A DNA stretch of 11,253 nt from Lautropia sp. SCN 70-15 (GCA_001724315.1 MEEC01000066.1:2876-14128), one strand, 5' to 3'. Counted from the first letter of the stretch, positions 1 to 7,952 are shown. Made by a program: numbers and translations. Notes: generated from the sequence alone by a model not told the origin.

Positions 1-138
1 GGGTGTCCGGCGGCGCGCGTGTTTCCCGGCGCCTTCGAGCCGTCACCGATTTCCCGCAATCCAGCGTTTCGCGACTTCGCCCCGACCATGGCCGCCCGGA
101 TCGACGAAGACCTGATCGCCGACAACCAGCTGCCGACG

Positions 139-447
<309 letters not shown>

Positions 448-527
448 TCTCTCGGGGGCCCGGTTTTCCGTCTTGCGCCGGTCTCGTTCAGAATAGCGGC
501 TGATCGAAGCGCCGAACGGAGAGACCG

Positions 528-848
528 ATGCGGATCGTTTCCTGGATTTTCAATTTCCTGCTGTTCCTGATCGCACTCGGCTTCGCGCTGTCGAACACCG
601 AAGCGGTCGACCTGCGGTTCCTGATCGGCGACCTGAGCTGGCGCGCGCCGCTGGTGATCTTCCTGCTCGTGTTCTTTGCCGCGGGCGTGGTCATCGGCCT
701 GCTGGCCGCGGTGCCGGCCATGTTCCGGCAGCGGCGCGAGATCGCGCGCCTGGGGCGCGAGCTGCGCCACGCCACGGCGCCGCAGTCGAAAGCCGATCAG
801 CTGCCCCCCGAGGCGGCCGTCGGGCCCGGCATCGGGCTGGGCGTCTGA
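528..848 (+). CDS. lapA: LapA (DUF1049) inner-membrane protein
   Basis: Small membrane protein of the LapA/YciS family, which works with LapB in LPS assembly at the inner membrane. The 106 residues show two hydrophobic segments, about 5-22 and 40-62, separated by a short polar loop with the family-like VDLRFLIGDL stretch. A basic cytoplasmic segment (FRQRREIARLGREL, about 66-79) and a low-complexity tail follow. GGAGAG at about 519-524, a few bases before the ATG, supports the start. lapB follows 13 bases after the stop, the usual lapA-lapB arrangement. The family call rests on topology, size, the DUF1049-like loop and the neighbour; the exact molecular role of LapA is less well known than that of LapB. 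Confidence 0.93.
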   Translation: MRIVSWIFNFLLFLIALGFALSNTEAVDLRFLIGDLSWRAPLVIFLLVFFAAGVVIGLLAAVPAMFRQRREIARLGRELRHATAPQSKADQLPPEAAVGPGIGLGV

Positions 849-861
849 GCGTCGAGGGCAG

Positions 862-2049
862 ATGATCGAGCTCGAGATCTGGTGGCTGCTCACGCTGCCG
901 CTCTTCTTCGGCCTGGGCTGGTTCGCGGCACGCTTCGACAATCGTGAGACGGGCCGGGGCGGGCGCCGCAACGGGCTGCCCGACGCCTACTTCCGCGGCC
1001 TGAACTTCCTGCTCAACGAGCAGCCCGACAAGGCGATCGACGCGTTCATCGACGTGGTGCGGATCGAGCCCGAGACCATCGAGCTGCACTTCGCGCTGGG
1101 CAACCTGTTCCGCCGCCGCGGGGAAACCGACCGCGCGATCCGCGTGCACCAGAACCTCGCCGAGCGCCCCGGGCTCGACGCCGCCGAGCGCGAGCACGCG
1201 CTCTACGAGCTGGGGCAGGACTTCCTGAAGGCCGGCCTGCTGGACCGGGCCGAGGACGCGTTCAACCGCCTCGAGGGCGGCCGCTATGCGGCCGCGGCCC
1301 TGCATCACCGCCTGGAGATCGCCCAGATGGTGCGCGACTGGCCGCAGGCGATCGAGCTGGCGCAGCGCCTGGAGCGCGACCTCGACGAGAACCGCAGCCG
1401 CGAGATCGCGCATTTCCGGTGCGAGCTCGCCCAGCGGGCGCTGGCCGATCCGGATGCCGGCTACGAGCAGGCGCGACGCGAGCTCGAGCAGGCGGTGCGC
1501 GCCGACCCGCAGCACCCCAGGGCCTGGGTGCTCGCCGGCGAGGCCGCGCTGGCCGACGGCGACGCCGACGCCGCCATCGACGCCTGGCGGCGGGTCGCGG
1601 CGCAGAGCCCGGCGCACCTGTCATTGGTCGCCGAGGGCTGGCTGCGCGCCCACGAGATCGCCGGGCGCCGCGACGAGGGCATCGACACGCTCGAGGCGGT
1701 GCAGCGCGAGCATCCCTCCATCGACGGATTCGCCGCGCTGGCCAATGCGCGCGCGGCGCGCGACGGCGCCGACGAGGCGCGCAAGTGGGCCGAGCAGGCG
1801 CTGCAGGCGGCGCCCTCGCTGCTGGGTCTGGAGAAGCTGCTGGCCATGAGGGCGCCGCAGGTCGAGGGTCGCGAGCGCGCCGAGGTGGAGCTGGCCCAGC
1901 GGCTGATCCGGGCGCAGGCACTCAGGCTCTCGCGCTACGTGTGCCGCAACTGCGGCTTCAAGGCACGGCAGTTCTACTGGCACTGCCCGGGCTGCAACCA
2001 GTGGGATACCTATGCGCCCAAGCGCAGCGAGGAGCTCGAACGTGGCTGA
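862..2049 (+). CDS. lapB: LPS assembly protein LapB (YciM), TPR and rubredoxin-type zinc domain
   Basis: LapB is an inner-membrane-anchored TPR protein. In E. coli it promotes FtsH-dependent degradation of LpxC and so sets the rate of lipid A synthesis. The 395-residue product matches the family length of about 390. It has an N-terminal membrane anchor (about 7-22, LEIWWLLTLPLFFGLGWFAARFD region), a long series of TPR-like helices (about 40-345), and a C-terminal zinc ribbon with Cys361, Cys364, Cys375 and Cys378 (CRNCGF...CPGC). All metal ligands are present. The ATG at 862 is chosen because MIELEIWWLL is the typical LapB start; GAGGG lies only 3 bases upstream, a short spacing. The frame is open further upstream inside lapA, but that is a shadow. 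The gene overlaps rfaE1 by 8 bp, tying LPS rate control to heptose synthesis. Confidence 0.96.
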   Translation: MIELEIWWLLTLPLFFGLGWFAARFDNRETGRGGRRNGLPDAYFRGLNFLLNEQPDKAIDAFIDVVRIEPETIELHFALGNLFRRRGETDRAIRVHQNLAERPGLDAAEREHALYELGQDFLKAGLLDRAEDAFNRLEGGRYAAAALHHRLEIAQMVRDWPQAIELAQRLERDLDENRSREIAHFRCELAQRALADPDAGYEQARRELEQAVRADPQHPRAWVLAGEAALADGDADAAIDAWRRVAAQSPAHLSLVAEGWLRAHEIAGRRDEGIDTLEAVQREHPSIDGFAALANARAARDGADEARKWAEQALQAAPSLLGLEKLLAMRAPQVEGRERAEVELAQRLIRAQALRLSRYVCRNCGFKARQFYWHCPGCNQWDTYAPKRSEELERG

Positions 2050-3013
2050 GGGCGCCAGCGGCGCAAGCGCTTCCGCCGACGGAGAGCGCTTCGCCCCGAT
2101 CGATCTCTCGGGTGCGCGGGTGCTGGTCGTGGGCGACCTGATGCTCGATCGCTACTGGTTCGGCGACGTCGACCGGATTTCTCCCGAGGCGCCGGTGCCG
2201 GTGGTCCGCGTGCGGCGCAGCGAGGAGCGGCTCGGCGGGGCGGCCAACGTGGCGCTGAACGCGGTGGTGCTCGGCGCACCGGCCACGCTGATCGGCGTGG
2301 TGGGCGACGACGAGGCGGGCCGCCGGGTGGCCGAGCTGGCGCGTGCCCGGGGGATCGATGCGCGGCTCGCGGTCGACCCGGACCTTCCCACCACGATCAA
2401 GCTGCGGGTGATCGGCAGGCAGCAGCAGCTGCTTCGCATCGACTTCGAGCAGGCGCCCGGCGAGCAGGCGCTCGCGCGCAAGTTCGAGTCGCTGCGGGAG
2501 CTCATCGGCCAGGCCAGCGTGCTGGTGCTGTCCGACTACGGCAAGGGCGGCCTGGCCCAGATCCGCGAGATCATCGGGCTGGCGCGCGCCGCCGGCCGGA
2601 TGGTCGTCATCGATCCCAAGGGCGAGGACTGGGAGCGCTATGCGGGCGCCACGGTGCTCACGCCCAACCGGGCCGAGTTGCGCGCCGTGGTCGGCACCTG
2701 GCGCGACGAAGCCGACCTGGCCGCGCGGGCCCAGCGCATTCGCGCGCAGCTGGGCCTGCGCTGGCTGCTGGTGACCCGCTCCGAGGAGGGCATGACGCTC
2801 TTCTCCGACGAAGGAGCGCTGACTGTGCCGGCCCAGGCCCGCGAGGTTTACGATGTCTCAGGTGCCGGCGACACGGTGGTCGCGGTGCTGGCGGCCATGC
2901 TGGCCGCGGGCCGGCCGATCGCCGAGGCGGTGCGCCTGGCCAACCGGGCCGGCGGCATCGTGGTCGGCAAGCTGGGCACCGCGGTGGTGCTTCCCGAGGA
3001 GTTGTTCGAATGA
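2042..3013 (+). CDS. rfaE1: D-glycero-beta-D-manno-heptose-7-phosphate kinase (RfaE1/HldA type)
   Basis: PfkB/ribokinase-family sugar kinase that phosphorylates D-glycero-D-manno-heptose 7-phosphate at C1 in ADP-heptose synthesis for the LPS inner core. The 323-residue product has VLVVGDLMLDRYWFGDVDRI (27-46), the sugar-site motif RLGGAANVALN (63-73), PTTIKLRVI (116-124), and the signature DVSGAGD (271-277) with the catalytic-base aspartate at 277. The protein ends after the kinase domain, so it is the stand-alone kinase rather than E. coli-type fused HldE; the adenylyltransferase (RfaE2) must be elsewhere. The GTG at 2042 is preferred over the in-frame ATG at 2012 because AGGAG at 2030-2034 sits 7 bases before it and homology begins after residue 20. 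It overlaps the lapB end by 8 bp and the hldD start by 4 bp (ATGA), suggesting translational coupling. Confidence 0.95.
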   Translation: MAEGASGASASADGERFAPIDLSGARVLVVGDLMLDRYWFGDVDRISPEAPVPVVRVRRSEERLGGAANVALNAVVLGAPATLIGVVGDDEAGRRVAELARARGIDARLAVDPDLPTTIKLRVIGRQQQLLRIDFEQAPGEQALARKFESLRELIGQASVLVLSDYGKGGLAQIREIIGLARAAGRMVVIDPKGEDWERYAGATVLTPNRAELRAVVGTWRDEADLAARAQRIRAQLGLRWLLVTRSEEGMTLFSDEGALTVPAQAREVYDVSGAGDTVVAVLAAMLAAGRPIAEAVRLANRAGGIVVGKLGTAVVLPEELFE

Positions 3014-3999
3014 TCATCGTCACCGGCGCCGCCGGGTTCGTCGGCAGCAACCTGGTCCGCGCGCTGAACGCGCGCGGCGAGCGCGACATCATCGCGGTCG
3101 ACAACCTTTCGCGCGCCGACAAGTTCCGCAATCTCGTCGACTGCGAGATCGCCGAGTACATCGACAAGCGCGAATTCCTCGAGCAGATCGAGCGCTACAA
3201 GGGCGTGCGGGTCATCTTCCACCAGGGGGCCTGCTCGGACACGATGGAGTCCGACGGGCGCTACATGATGGAGAACAACTACCGCTACTCGCTGGCGCTG
3301 CTCAAGCACGCCGGCGCGCACGGCATCCGGCTGATCTACGCATCGTCGGCGGCGGTGTACGGCGGGTCCGACCGCTTCGTCGAGGAGCCCTCGGCCGAGC
3401 AGCCGCTGAACGTGTACGGCTACTCCAAGCTGCTGTTCGACCAGGTGGTGCGGCGGCGGATCGGCGACCGGGCCGCCACGCAGGTGGTGGGGCTTCGCTA
3501 CTTCAATGTCTACGGGCCGCGCGAGTCGCACAAGGGGCGGATGGCCTCGGTGGCCTTCCACAACTTCAACCAGTTCCTGGCCGAAGGCAAGGTGAAGCTC
3601 TTCGAGGGCCACGACGGCTGGCCCGACGGCGGGCAGACCCGCGACTTCGTGCACGTCGACGACGCGGTCGCGGTCAACCTCTTCTTCTACGACCACCCGG
3701 AGCGCAGCGGCGTCTTCAACTGCGGCACCGGGCAGGCCCAGCCCTTCAACGACATCGCCAGCACCGTCGTGAACACGGTGCGCAGGCTGCGCGGCGAGGC
3801 CCCGCTCGGGCTCGAGGCGCAGGTCGCGCAGGGCCTGGTCGAGTACATCCCCTTTCCCGACGCGCTGAAGGGCAAGTACCAGAGCTTCACGCAGGCCGAT
3901 CCGGCGCGCCTGCGCGCGACGGGCTGCGACCACCGTTTTGCCACGGTCCAGGAAGGCGTTTCGGCCTACGTCGAATGGCTCTGGCGCAACCGGGGCTGA
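3010..3999 (+). CDS. hldD: ADP-L-glycero-D-manno-heptose-6-epimerase
   Basis: NAD(P)-dependent short-chain dehydrogenase/epimerase that converts ADP-D-glycero-D-manno-heptose to the L-glycero form, the last step in making the inner-core heptose donor. The 329 residues show the Rossmann glycine motif GAAGFVG (6-12), the conserved NLSRADKFRNLVD stretch (32-44), YASSAAVYGG (110-119), the YxxxK pair Tyr136/Lys140 in NVYGYSKLLFDQ, and Lys176 in SHKGRMAS, which matches the second catalytic lysine region of the E. coli enzyme. Length is normal for the family. GAGGAG at 2996-3001, 8 bases before the ATG, and the ATGA overlap with rfaE1 fix the start. It is the last gene of the tight lapA-lapB-rfaE1-hldD run; the next gene lies 42 bases on. 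Confidence 0.97.
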   Translation: MIIVTGAAGFVGSNLVRALNARGERDIIAVDNLSRADKFRNLVDCEIAEYIDKREFLEQIERYKGVRVIFHQGACSDTMESDGRYMMENNYRYSLALLKHAGAHGIRLIYASSAAVYGGSDRFVEEPSAEQPLNVYGYSKLLFDQVVRRRIGDRAATQVVGLRYFNVYGPRESHKGRMASVAFHNFNQFLAEGKVKLFEGHDGWPDGGQTRDFVHVDDAVAVNLFFYDHPERSGVFNCGTGQAQPFNDIASTVVNTVRRLRGEAPLGLEAQVAQGLVEYIPFPDALKGKYQSFTQADPARLRATGCDHRFATVQEGVSAYVEWLWRNRG

Positions 4000-4041
4000 C
4001 GGAGTTCAATCGGATGGATCGTCCGAACCCGGAGCCCGGCC

Positions 4042-4398
4042 ATGATCCGTTCGACCGCCCTGCTGGTCCTTGCCCTGCTGTGCCTGCCGCCCGCTGCCGC
4101 GCTGGCAGGGCCCGGCATCGACGCGAACACCGCCACCGAGGTCGAGCTCGACGCGATCTCCGGGATCGGCCCGGCCCTGGCCGCGCGCATCGTCGAGGAG
4201 CGGCGCAAGGCGCCGTTCAGCAGCCTCGACGACCTCGAGCAGCGGGTGCGCGGCGTGGGCCCGGCCAGCCTGCGACGCATGCAGGAGGGCGGGCTGGTCG
4301 TGGGCCGATCGCGCGGTCCCGGCGGCGCCGAGACCTTCGTGGGCGGCGGCGGAGCGGGGCAGGGGCCGGCGCGACGCGCGCCGCCGTCGCGGCCCTGA
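4042..4398 (+). CDS. Small exported ComEA-like helix-hairpin-helix protein
   Basis: Predicted exported DNA-binding protein of 118 residues. A Sec signal peptide is clear: a positive start (MIRS), a hydrophobic core (about 5-16), and an AALA-G cleavage context near residues 19-23. The mature part opens with IDANTATEVELDAISGIGPALAARI (about 26-50), the ComEA-type double helix-hairpin-helix with its two G-x-G turns (GIGPALA and GVGPASL, the second about 72-78). A Gly/Ala/Arg-rich, apparently disordered tail fills the last 35 or so residues. GGAG at 4031-4034, 7 bases before the ATG, supports the start. ComEA proteins bind incoming DNA during natural transformation. Small single-domain versions like this occur widely in proteobacteria, and their role is not always tested. 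A link to the pilT-pilU genes in this window is possible because retractile pili drive DNA uptake, but it is only an inference. Confidence 0.85.
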   Translation: MIRSTALLVLALLCLPPAAALAGPGIDANTATEVELDAISGIGPALAARIVEERRKAPFSSLDDLEQRVRGVGPASLRRMQEGGLVVGRSRGPGGAETFVGGGGAGQGPARRAPPSRP

Positions 4399-4411
4399 CG
4401 CAGGCACGCAC

Positions 4412-4420
4412 GGGGGGGGG
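4412..4420 (+). repeat. Run of nine G just before the ubiA start
   Basis: Nine consecutive G between the ComEA-like gene (stop 4396-4398) and the ubiA GTG at 4424. It is the longest homopolymer I noticed in the window. It occupies the place where a Shine-Dalgarno should lie, only three bases (CCG) before the start codon, and no better ribosome-binding sequence is present. Length change by slippage would alter ribosome-binding geometry without changing the protein frame. It could also be a point of sequencing uncertainty. Confidence 0.85.
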
Positions 4421-4423
4421 CCG

Positions 4424-5353
4424 GTGAGCGCGCGCTTCCGGACCCAGCGACAGGAGCCCCCGCGCGCGGCGGACGGGCCCCCGCAGCCGCAGGGCAGCCC
4501 CTCGCGGGCGCTGCTCTACTGGCGCCTGGTGCGCATGCACAAGCCGATCGGCACGCTGCTCCTGCTGTGGCCCACGATGTGGGCGCTGCTCGCCGCCGCC
4601 GACGGCCATCCCGCGCCCTACCTGGTGTTCGCCTTCACGCTGGGCACCCTGCTGATGCGCTCGGCCGGCTGCGCGATCAACGACTGGGCCGATCGCGACA
4701 TCGACCTGCACGTCGAGCGCACCCGCGAGCGCCCGCTCACCTCGGGACTGATCCGCCCCTGGGAGGCGGTGGCGGTGTTCGTGACGCTGTCGCTGCTGGC
4801 CGGACTGCTTATCCTGCCGATGAACGCGCTGGTCTGGAAGCTGGCCTTCGTCGCGGTCTTCCTCGCGGCCAGCTATCCGTTCACCAAGCGCTTCTTCGCC
4901 TTGCCGCAGGCCTACCTGGGCATCGCCTTCGGCTTCGGCATTCCGATGGCCTACGCGGCGGTCCTGGAATCGCTGCCGCTGTCGGCCTGGCTGATGCTGG
5001 CGGCCAACGTCTTCTGGGCCCTGGCCTACGACACCGAGTACGCGATGGTCGATCGCGAGGACGACCTGAAGCTCGGCATCCGCACCGCGGCGATCACCTT
5101 CGGGCGCTACGACGTGGCGGCGGTCATGGCCTGCTACGCGATCACGCTGGGGCTGCTGGCCGCGGTCGGCGTCGTCGAGCAGTTCCGCAGCTGGTACTGG
5201 CTGGGCATCGCCATCGCCGTGGTCATCGCGCTCTACCACTACGCGCTGATCCGCGACCGCTCCCGCGAGGGCTGCTTTCGCGCCTTCAACCACAACAACT
5301 GGTTCGGCGCGGCGATCTTCGCGGGCGTCGCGGCCGAGTTCTGGCTGCCCTGA
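4424..5353 (+). CDS. ubiA: 4-hydroxybenzoate octaprenyltransferase
   Basis: Integral-membrane prenyltransferase that attaches the polyprenyl tail to 4-hydroxybenzoate in ubiquinone synthesis. The 309-residue product has the two Asp-rich Mg-diphosphate motifs: NDWADRDID (86-94, pattern NDxxDxxxD) and YDTEYAMVDREDD (202-214). It also has YWRLVRMHKPIGTLLLLWPT (32-51), typical of UbiA, and about eight to nine hydrophobic helices. The GTG at 4424 is chosen as the start because homology begins near residue 30 and the next in-frame candidates (GTG 4529, ATG 4535) fall inside the conserved RLVRMHKPIG block. This gives a rather long, Pro/Gln-rich N-terminal extension of about 28 residues. The open frame continues upstream to 4070 over the ComEA-like gene, but that is a shadow. 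The gene converges with proC, the stops being 16 bases apart. Confidence 0.95.
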   Translation: MSARFRTQRQEPPRAADGPPQPQGSPSRALLYWRLVRMHKPIGTLLLLWPTMWALLAAADGHPAPYLVFAFTLGTLLMRSAGCAINDWADRDIDLHVERTRERPLTSGLIRPWEAVAVFVTLSLLAGLLILPMNALVWKLAFVAVFLAASYPFTKRFFALPQAYLGIAFGFGIPMAYAAVLESLPLSAWLMLAANVFWALAYDTEYAMVDREDDLKLGIRTAAITFGRYDVAAVMACYAITLGLLAAVGVVEQFRSWYWLGIAIAVVIALYHYALIRDRSREGCFRAFNHNNWFGAAIFAGVAAEFWLP

Positions 5354-5361
5354 GCCGTGTC

Positions 5362-5378
5362 CGGGCCGATCAGGCCCG
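5362..5378. terminator. Short hairpin between convergent ubiA and proC
   Basis: CGGGCC (5362-5367) and GGCCCG (5373-5378) form a perfect 6-bp GC stem around a 5-base loop GATCA. It sits in the 16-bp gap between the two convergent genes and overlaps the proC stop codon (5370-5372). Neither strand has a T run after the stem, so it is at best a weak bidirectional terminator or a 3' end-protecting stem. In DNA this GC-rich, 6-bp stems are common, so the call is tentative. Confidence 0.35.
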
Positions 5379-6185
5379 CCCGAACTCGTCGCCCAACTCC
5401 ACGCTGCGGCGCTCGGCTGCCCGGGTCGCCCGGGCGACCAGCTCGCGCAGGCCGGCGGCCTCGAACTCGGCGAGCGCCGCCGCGGTGGTTCCGCCCTTGG
5501 AGGTCACCCGCTCGCGCAGCGTGGCGGGCGGCTCGCTGGACTGGGCGGCCAGCTGCGCCGCGCCGGCCACCGTGCCCTGGGCCAGCGCGCGCGCCTGATC
5601 GGGATTCAGGCCGAGCTTCACCGCCGCGGCCTCGAGCGCCTCGATGAACAGGAACACGTAGGCCGGGCCGCTGCCGCTGATCGCGGTGACCGCGTCGAGC
5701 TTCGATTCGTCGTCGACCCACACGGTCGTGCCGACTGCGCCGAGAATCCGCTCGGCCAGCGCGCGGTCGCCGCTCGCCAGGTCGGCCGGCGCGGCAAGGC
5801 CGGTGACGCCCTGGCCGATCAGCGCGGGCGTGTTGGGCATGGCCCGCACGATGCGCCGATGCCCGCCCAGCCAGCGCGACAGGTCGACGGCGCGAATGCC
5901 GGCCGCCACGCTGATGACCAGCTGGCCGGCGATGGCGGGTGCCAGCGCGCCGACCGCCTCGCGCATCTGCTGCGGCTTCACCGCCAGCAGGATCAGCCCG
6001 CTGGCGCCTATCGTGGCGGCGTCGGCGGCCGGCACCGCGGCCACGCCGAAGCGCGCGGCCAGCGACTCGCGCTGGGCCTCGGACGGGTCCGCCACGACGA
6101 TGTCGGCTGCCGAGGTGCCGCGGGCGATCAGGCCTCCGATCAGCGCCGCGGCCATGTTGCCGCCTCCGATGAACAGCATCTTCAT
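5370..6185 (-). CDS. proC: Pyrroline-5-carboxylate reductase
   Basis: Cytosolic enzyme that reduces 1-pyrroline-5-carboxylate to proline with NAD(P)H, the last step of proline synthesis. The 271 residues match the family length of about 270. The N-terminal Rossmann motif is IGGGNMA (6-12); AVKPQQM (68-74), RAMPNTP (114-120), SGSGPAY (170-176) and the family signature VTSKGGTT (227-234) follow in order. The start at 6185 (MKMLFIGGGN) is preferred to the ATG five codons upstream because GAGGA lies 6 bases before it and homology begins there. It lies 64 bases downstream of murJ on the same strand, and the two could be co-transcribed. proC is often next to yggS in proteobacteria; here murJ and rpsT separate them. 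Confidence 0.97.
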   Translation of the reverse strand: MKMLFIGGGNMAAALIGGLIARGTSAADIVVADPSEAQRESLAARFGVAAVPAADAATIGASGLILLAVKPQQMREAVGALAPAIAGQLVISVAAGIRAVDLSRWLGGHRRIVRAMPNTPALIGQGVTGLAAPADLASGDRALAERILGAVGTTVWVDDESKLDAVTAISGSGPAYVFLFIEALEAAAVKLGLNPDQARALAQGTVAGAAQLAAQSSEPPATLRERVTSKGGTTAAALAEFEAAGLRELVARATRAAERRSVELGDEFGRA

Positions 6186-6249
6186 GTGGGGTCCTCGCAT
6201 TTCTCAGGGAAGTCGGTTGATTCGAAAAGGTCTCGGCTGCGTGACCGAG

Positions 6250-7830
6250 TCAGTCGCGGCTGCGCCGCAGGAATTGCGCGGGCCGAAGTCCGAAGGCCGC
6301 CAGCACCGCCAGGTAGAGCAGGCCGGCCGCCGCCACCGTGCCGAGCACCAGGGCCACCCGCGTGAGCGGCTGCGCCTGCATGCCCACCCAGTCCACGCCC
6401 GGCACGAAGAACCCCAGCGCCAGCGCCATCGCCGCGCTGCCGGCGCCGGTGGCCAGCAGGAAGCGGGGCCAGCCGGGCAAGGGGCGCCAGGCGCCGCGCC
6501 GCCAGAGGCCGGACAGCAGCAGCCCGGCATTGGCGAGCGCGCCGATCGAAATCGACAGGGCCAGGCCGGCATGGCGCAGCCAGGGCACGGTGACCAGGTT
6601 CAGCAGCTGCGTCACCACCAGCACGAAGAGCGCGATCTTCACCGGCGTGCGCAGGTCCTGCCTGGCGTAGAAGCCCGGGGCGAGCACCTTGATCGCGATG
6701 AGCCCGATCAGCCCGACCGAGTAGGCGGCCACCGCCATCCGCGTCATCGCGACGTCGTTGGCGTCGAAGCGGCCGTAGTGGAACAGCAGCGCGGTCAGGG
6801 GCTCGGCCATCAGCGCGAGCCCCACGGTGCAGGGCGCCGCCAGCACCACGCACAAGCGCAGGCCCCAGTCGAGAAGCGAGCGATACTCGGCCTCGTCGCC
6901 CAGGCTCCCGGCGCGCGAGAGGCTGGGCAGCAGCACCGTGCCCAGCGCCACGCCGAGCAGCGCGGTGGGAAATTCCATCAGCCGATCGCCGTAGGAGATC
7001 CACGACACGCTGCCGGCCCCCAGCCGCGAGGCGATGTGGGTGTTGATGATCAGGCTGATCTGCGCAACCGAGACCGCCAGCAGGGCCGGCCCCATCTGAT
7101 TGAGCACCCGCCGGGTGCCGGCGTCGGCGAAGGCCGCCAGGGGGTTCACGATGCGCGGCAGCATGCCGATCCGGGCGAGCGCCGGCAGCTGGATCGCGAG
7201 CTGCGCGATGCCGCCGATGACCACGCCCGCGGCCAGCGCGTAGATCGGCGGATCGAAATGCGAGGACAGCCCGAGCGCCGCGCCGATGAAGCACAGGTTG
7301 AGCAGCACCGGCGTGAAGGCGGGGATCGCGAAGCGCTTCCAGGTGTTCAGGATGCCGGCTGCCAGCGCGACCATCGACACGAACAGGATGTACGGGAACA
7401 TCCAGCGGGTCATCGTGACCGCGGTGGCGAAGACCTCGGGCTGCGCGCGCAGGCCGGAGGCCATCGCGGTGACCAGCCAGGGCGCGGCCGCGACGCCGGC
7501 GGCGGAGACGAGCACCAGCGTCCAGAACAGGGCCGAGGCCACCCGGTCGACGAAACGGCGCATTTCCCGGGCGGCCGCTTCGGCATCGGTGGCGCAGGCG
7601 GTGTCGGCGCGCGCCTTGGCCTCGCCGAGGATGGGCACGAAGGCCTGGGAGAACGCGCCCTCGGCGAACATGCGCCGCAGCAGGTTCGGCAGGCGGAAGG
7701 CCACGAAGAAGGCGTCGGTGAAGGCCGAGGCGCCGAAGATCGCCGCGGTCAGGTTCTCGCGGGCGAGGCCGGTGATCCGGGAAAGGAGGGTCAGGCCGCT
7801 GACGGTGGCTGCCGCGCGGAGCAGGTTCAT
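6250..7830 (-). CDS. murJ: Lipid II flippase MurJ (MviN)
   Basis: Essential MOP-superfamily membrane transporter that flips lipid II to the periplasmic face for peptidoglycan synthesis. The 526-residue product has about 14 hydrophobic helices. Near the N-terminus it shows LLSRITGLARE with Arg18 and Arg24, Asp39 in FTDAFFVAFRLPN, and Arg52 in LLRRMFAEGAFSQAFVP, the family signature and the charged residues known to line the central cavity. SYGDRLMEFPTALLGVALGTVLLP (about 279-302) is another typical MurJ block. Length is normal. Only the ATG at 7830 fits the conserved start MNLLRAA; no strong Shine-Dalgarno precedes it. It is divergent from rpsT, with a shared upstream region of 137 bases, and proC follows. 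The murJ/rpsT divergent pair is common in beta- and gammaproteobacteria. No convincing murJ promoter was seen. Confidence 0.97.
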   Translation of the reverse strand: MNLLRAAATVSGLTLLSRITGLARENLTAAIFGASAFTDAFFVAFRLPNLLRRMFAEGAFSQAFVPILGEAKARADTACATDAEAAAREMRRFVDRVASALFWTLVLVSAAGVAAAPWLVTAMASGLRAQPEVFATAVTMTRWMFPYILFVSMVALAAGILNTWKRFAIPAFTPVLLNLCFIGAALGLSSHFDPPIYALAAGVVIGGIAQLAIQLPALARIGMLPRIVNPLAAFADAGTRRVLNQMGPALLAVSVAQISLIINTHIASRLGAGSVSWISYGDRLMEFPTALLGVALGTVLLPSLSRAGSLGDEAEYRSLLDWGLRLCVVLAAPCTVGLALMAEPLTALLFHYGRFDANDVAMTRMAVAAYSVGLIGLIAIKVLAPGFYARQDLRTPVKIALFVLVVTQLLNLVTVPWLRHAGLALSISIGALANAGLLLSGLWRRGAWRPLPGWPRFLLATGAGSAAMALALGFFVPGVDWVGMQAQPLTRVALVLGTVAAAGLLYLAVLAAFGLRPAQFLRRSRD

Positions 7831-7849
7831 CGGGCGGGCACGCGCCGGC

Positions 7850-7879
7850 TTGTCATCGGGTCGTGAAATCGGTTATTAT
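7850..7879 (+). promoter_or_regulatory. Sigma-70 promoter of rpsT
   Basis: TTGTCA (7850-7855, five of six bases of the -35 consensus) and TATTAT (7874-7879, five of six of the -10) are separated by 18 bases. The stretch from about 7862 to 7900 is clearly AT-richer than anything around it, as expected for a strong housekeeping promoter in a high-GC genome. It faces rpsT, so transcription would begin near 7886 and leave a leader of about 80 bases before the ATG at 7968. Predicted from sequence only. Confidence 0.75.
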
Positions 7880-7900
7880 TCAAAGCTTTCCAGAAATTTT

Positions 7901-7952
7901 CCGGTTCGAGGCGTCCGACATTGGTTGCGGGCGGCGCAACCGGATCGAACGG
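7901..7952 (+). promoter_or_regulatory. Nested hairpins in the rpsT mRNA leader
   Basis: Inside the predicted rpsT leader, GGTTGCG (7923-7929) pairs with CGCAACC (7935-7941) around the loop GGCGG, and two T-G pairs can extend it to 9 bp. Around it, CCGGTTCGA (7901-7909) pairs with TCGAACGG (7945-7952), 8 bp with one bulged G. The fold ends 15 bases before the rpsT start codon. S20 represses translation of its own mRNA in E. coli, so an autoregulatory element here is plausible, but no match to a described leader family is claimed. Confidence 0.5.

Noticed and set aside
448..527. Promoter between ihfB and lapA
   Set aside because: TTGCGC and AGAATA occur but their spacing is far too short for sigma-70; nothing else convincing is visible.
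4009..4030. Small hairpin (CGGA/TCCG) between hldD and the ComEA-like gene
   Set aside because: Only four base pairs and no T tract; not distinguishable from chance.
5686..7866. 726-codon open frame on the + strand
   Set aside because: It is the mirror of proC and murJ. The translation is His/Gln/Arg/Gly-rich low-complexity sequence with no recognisable domain, while the - strand encodes complete MurJ.
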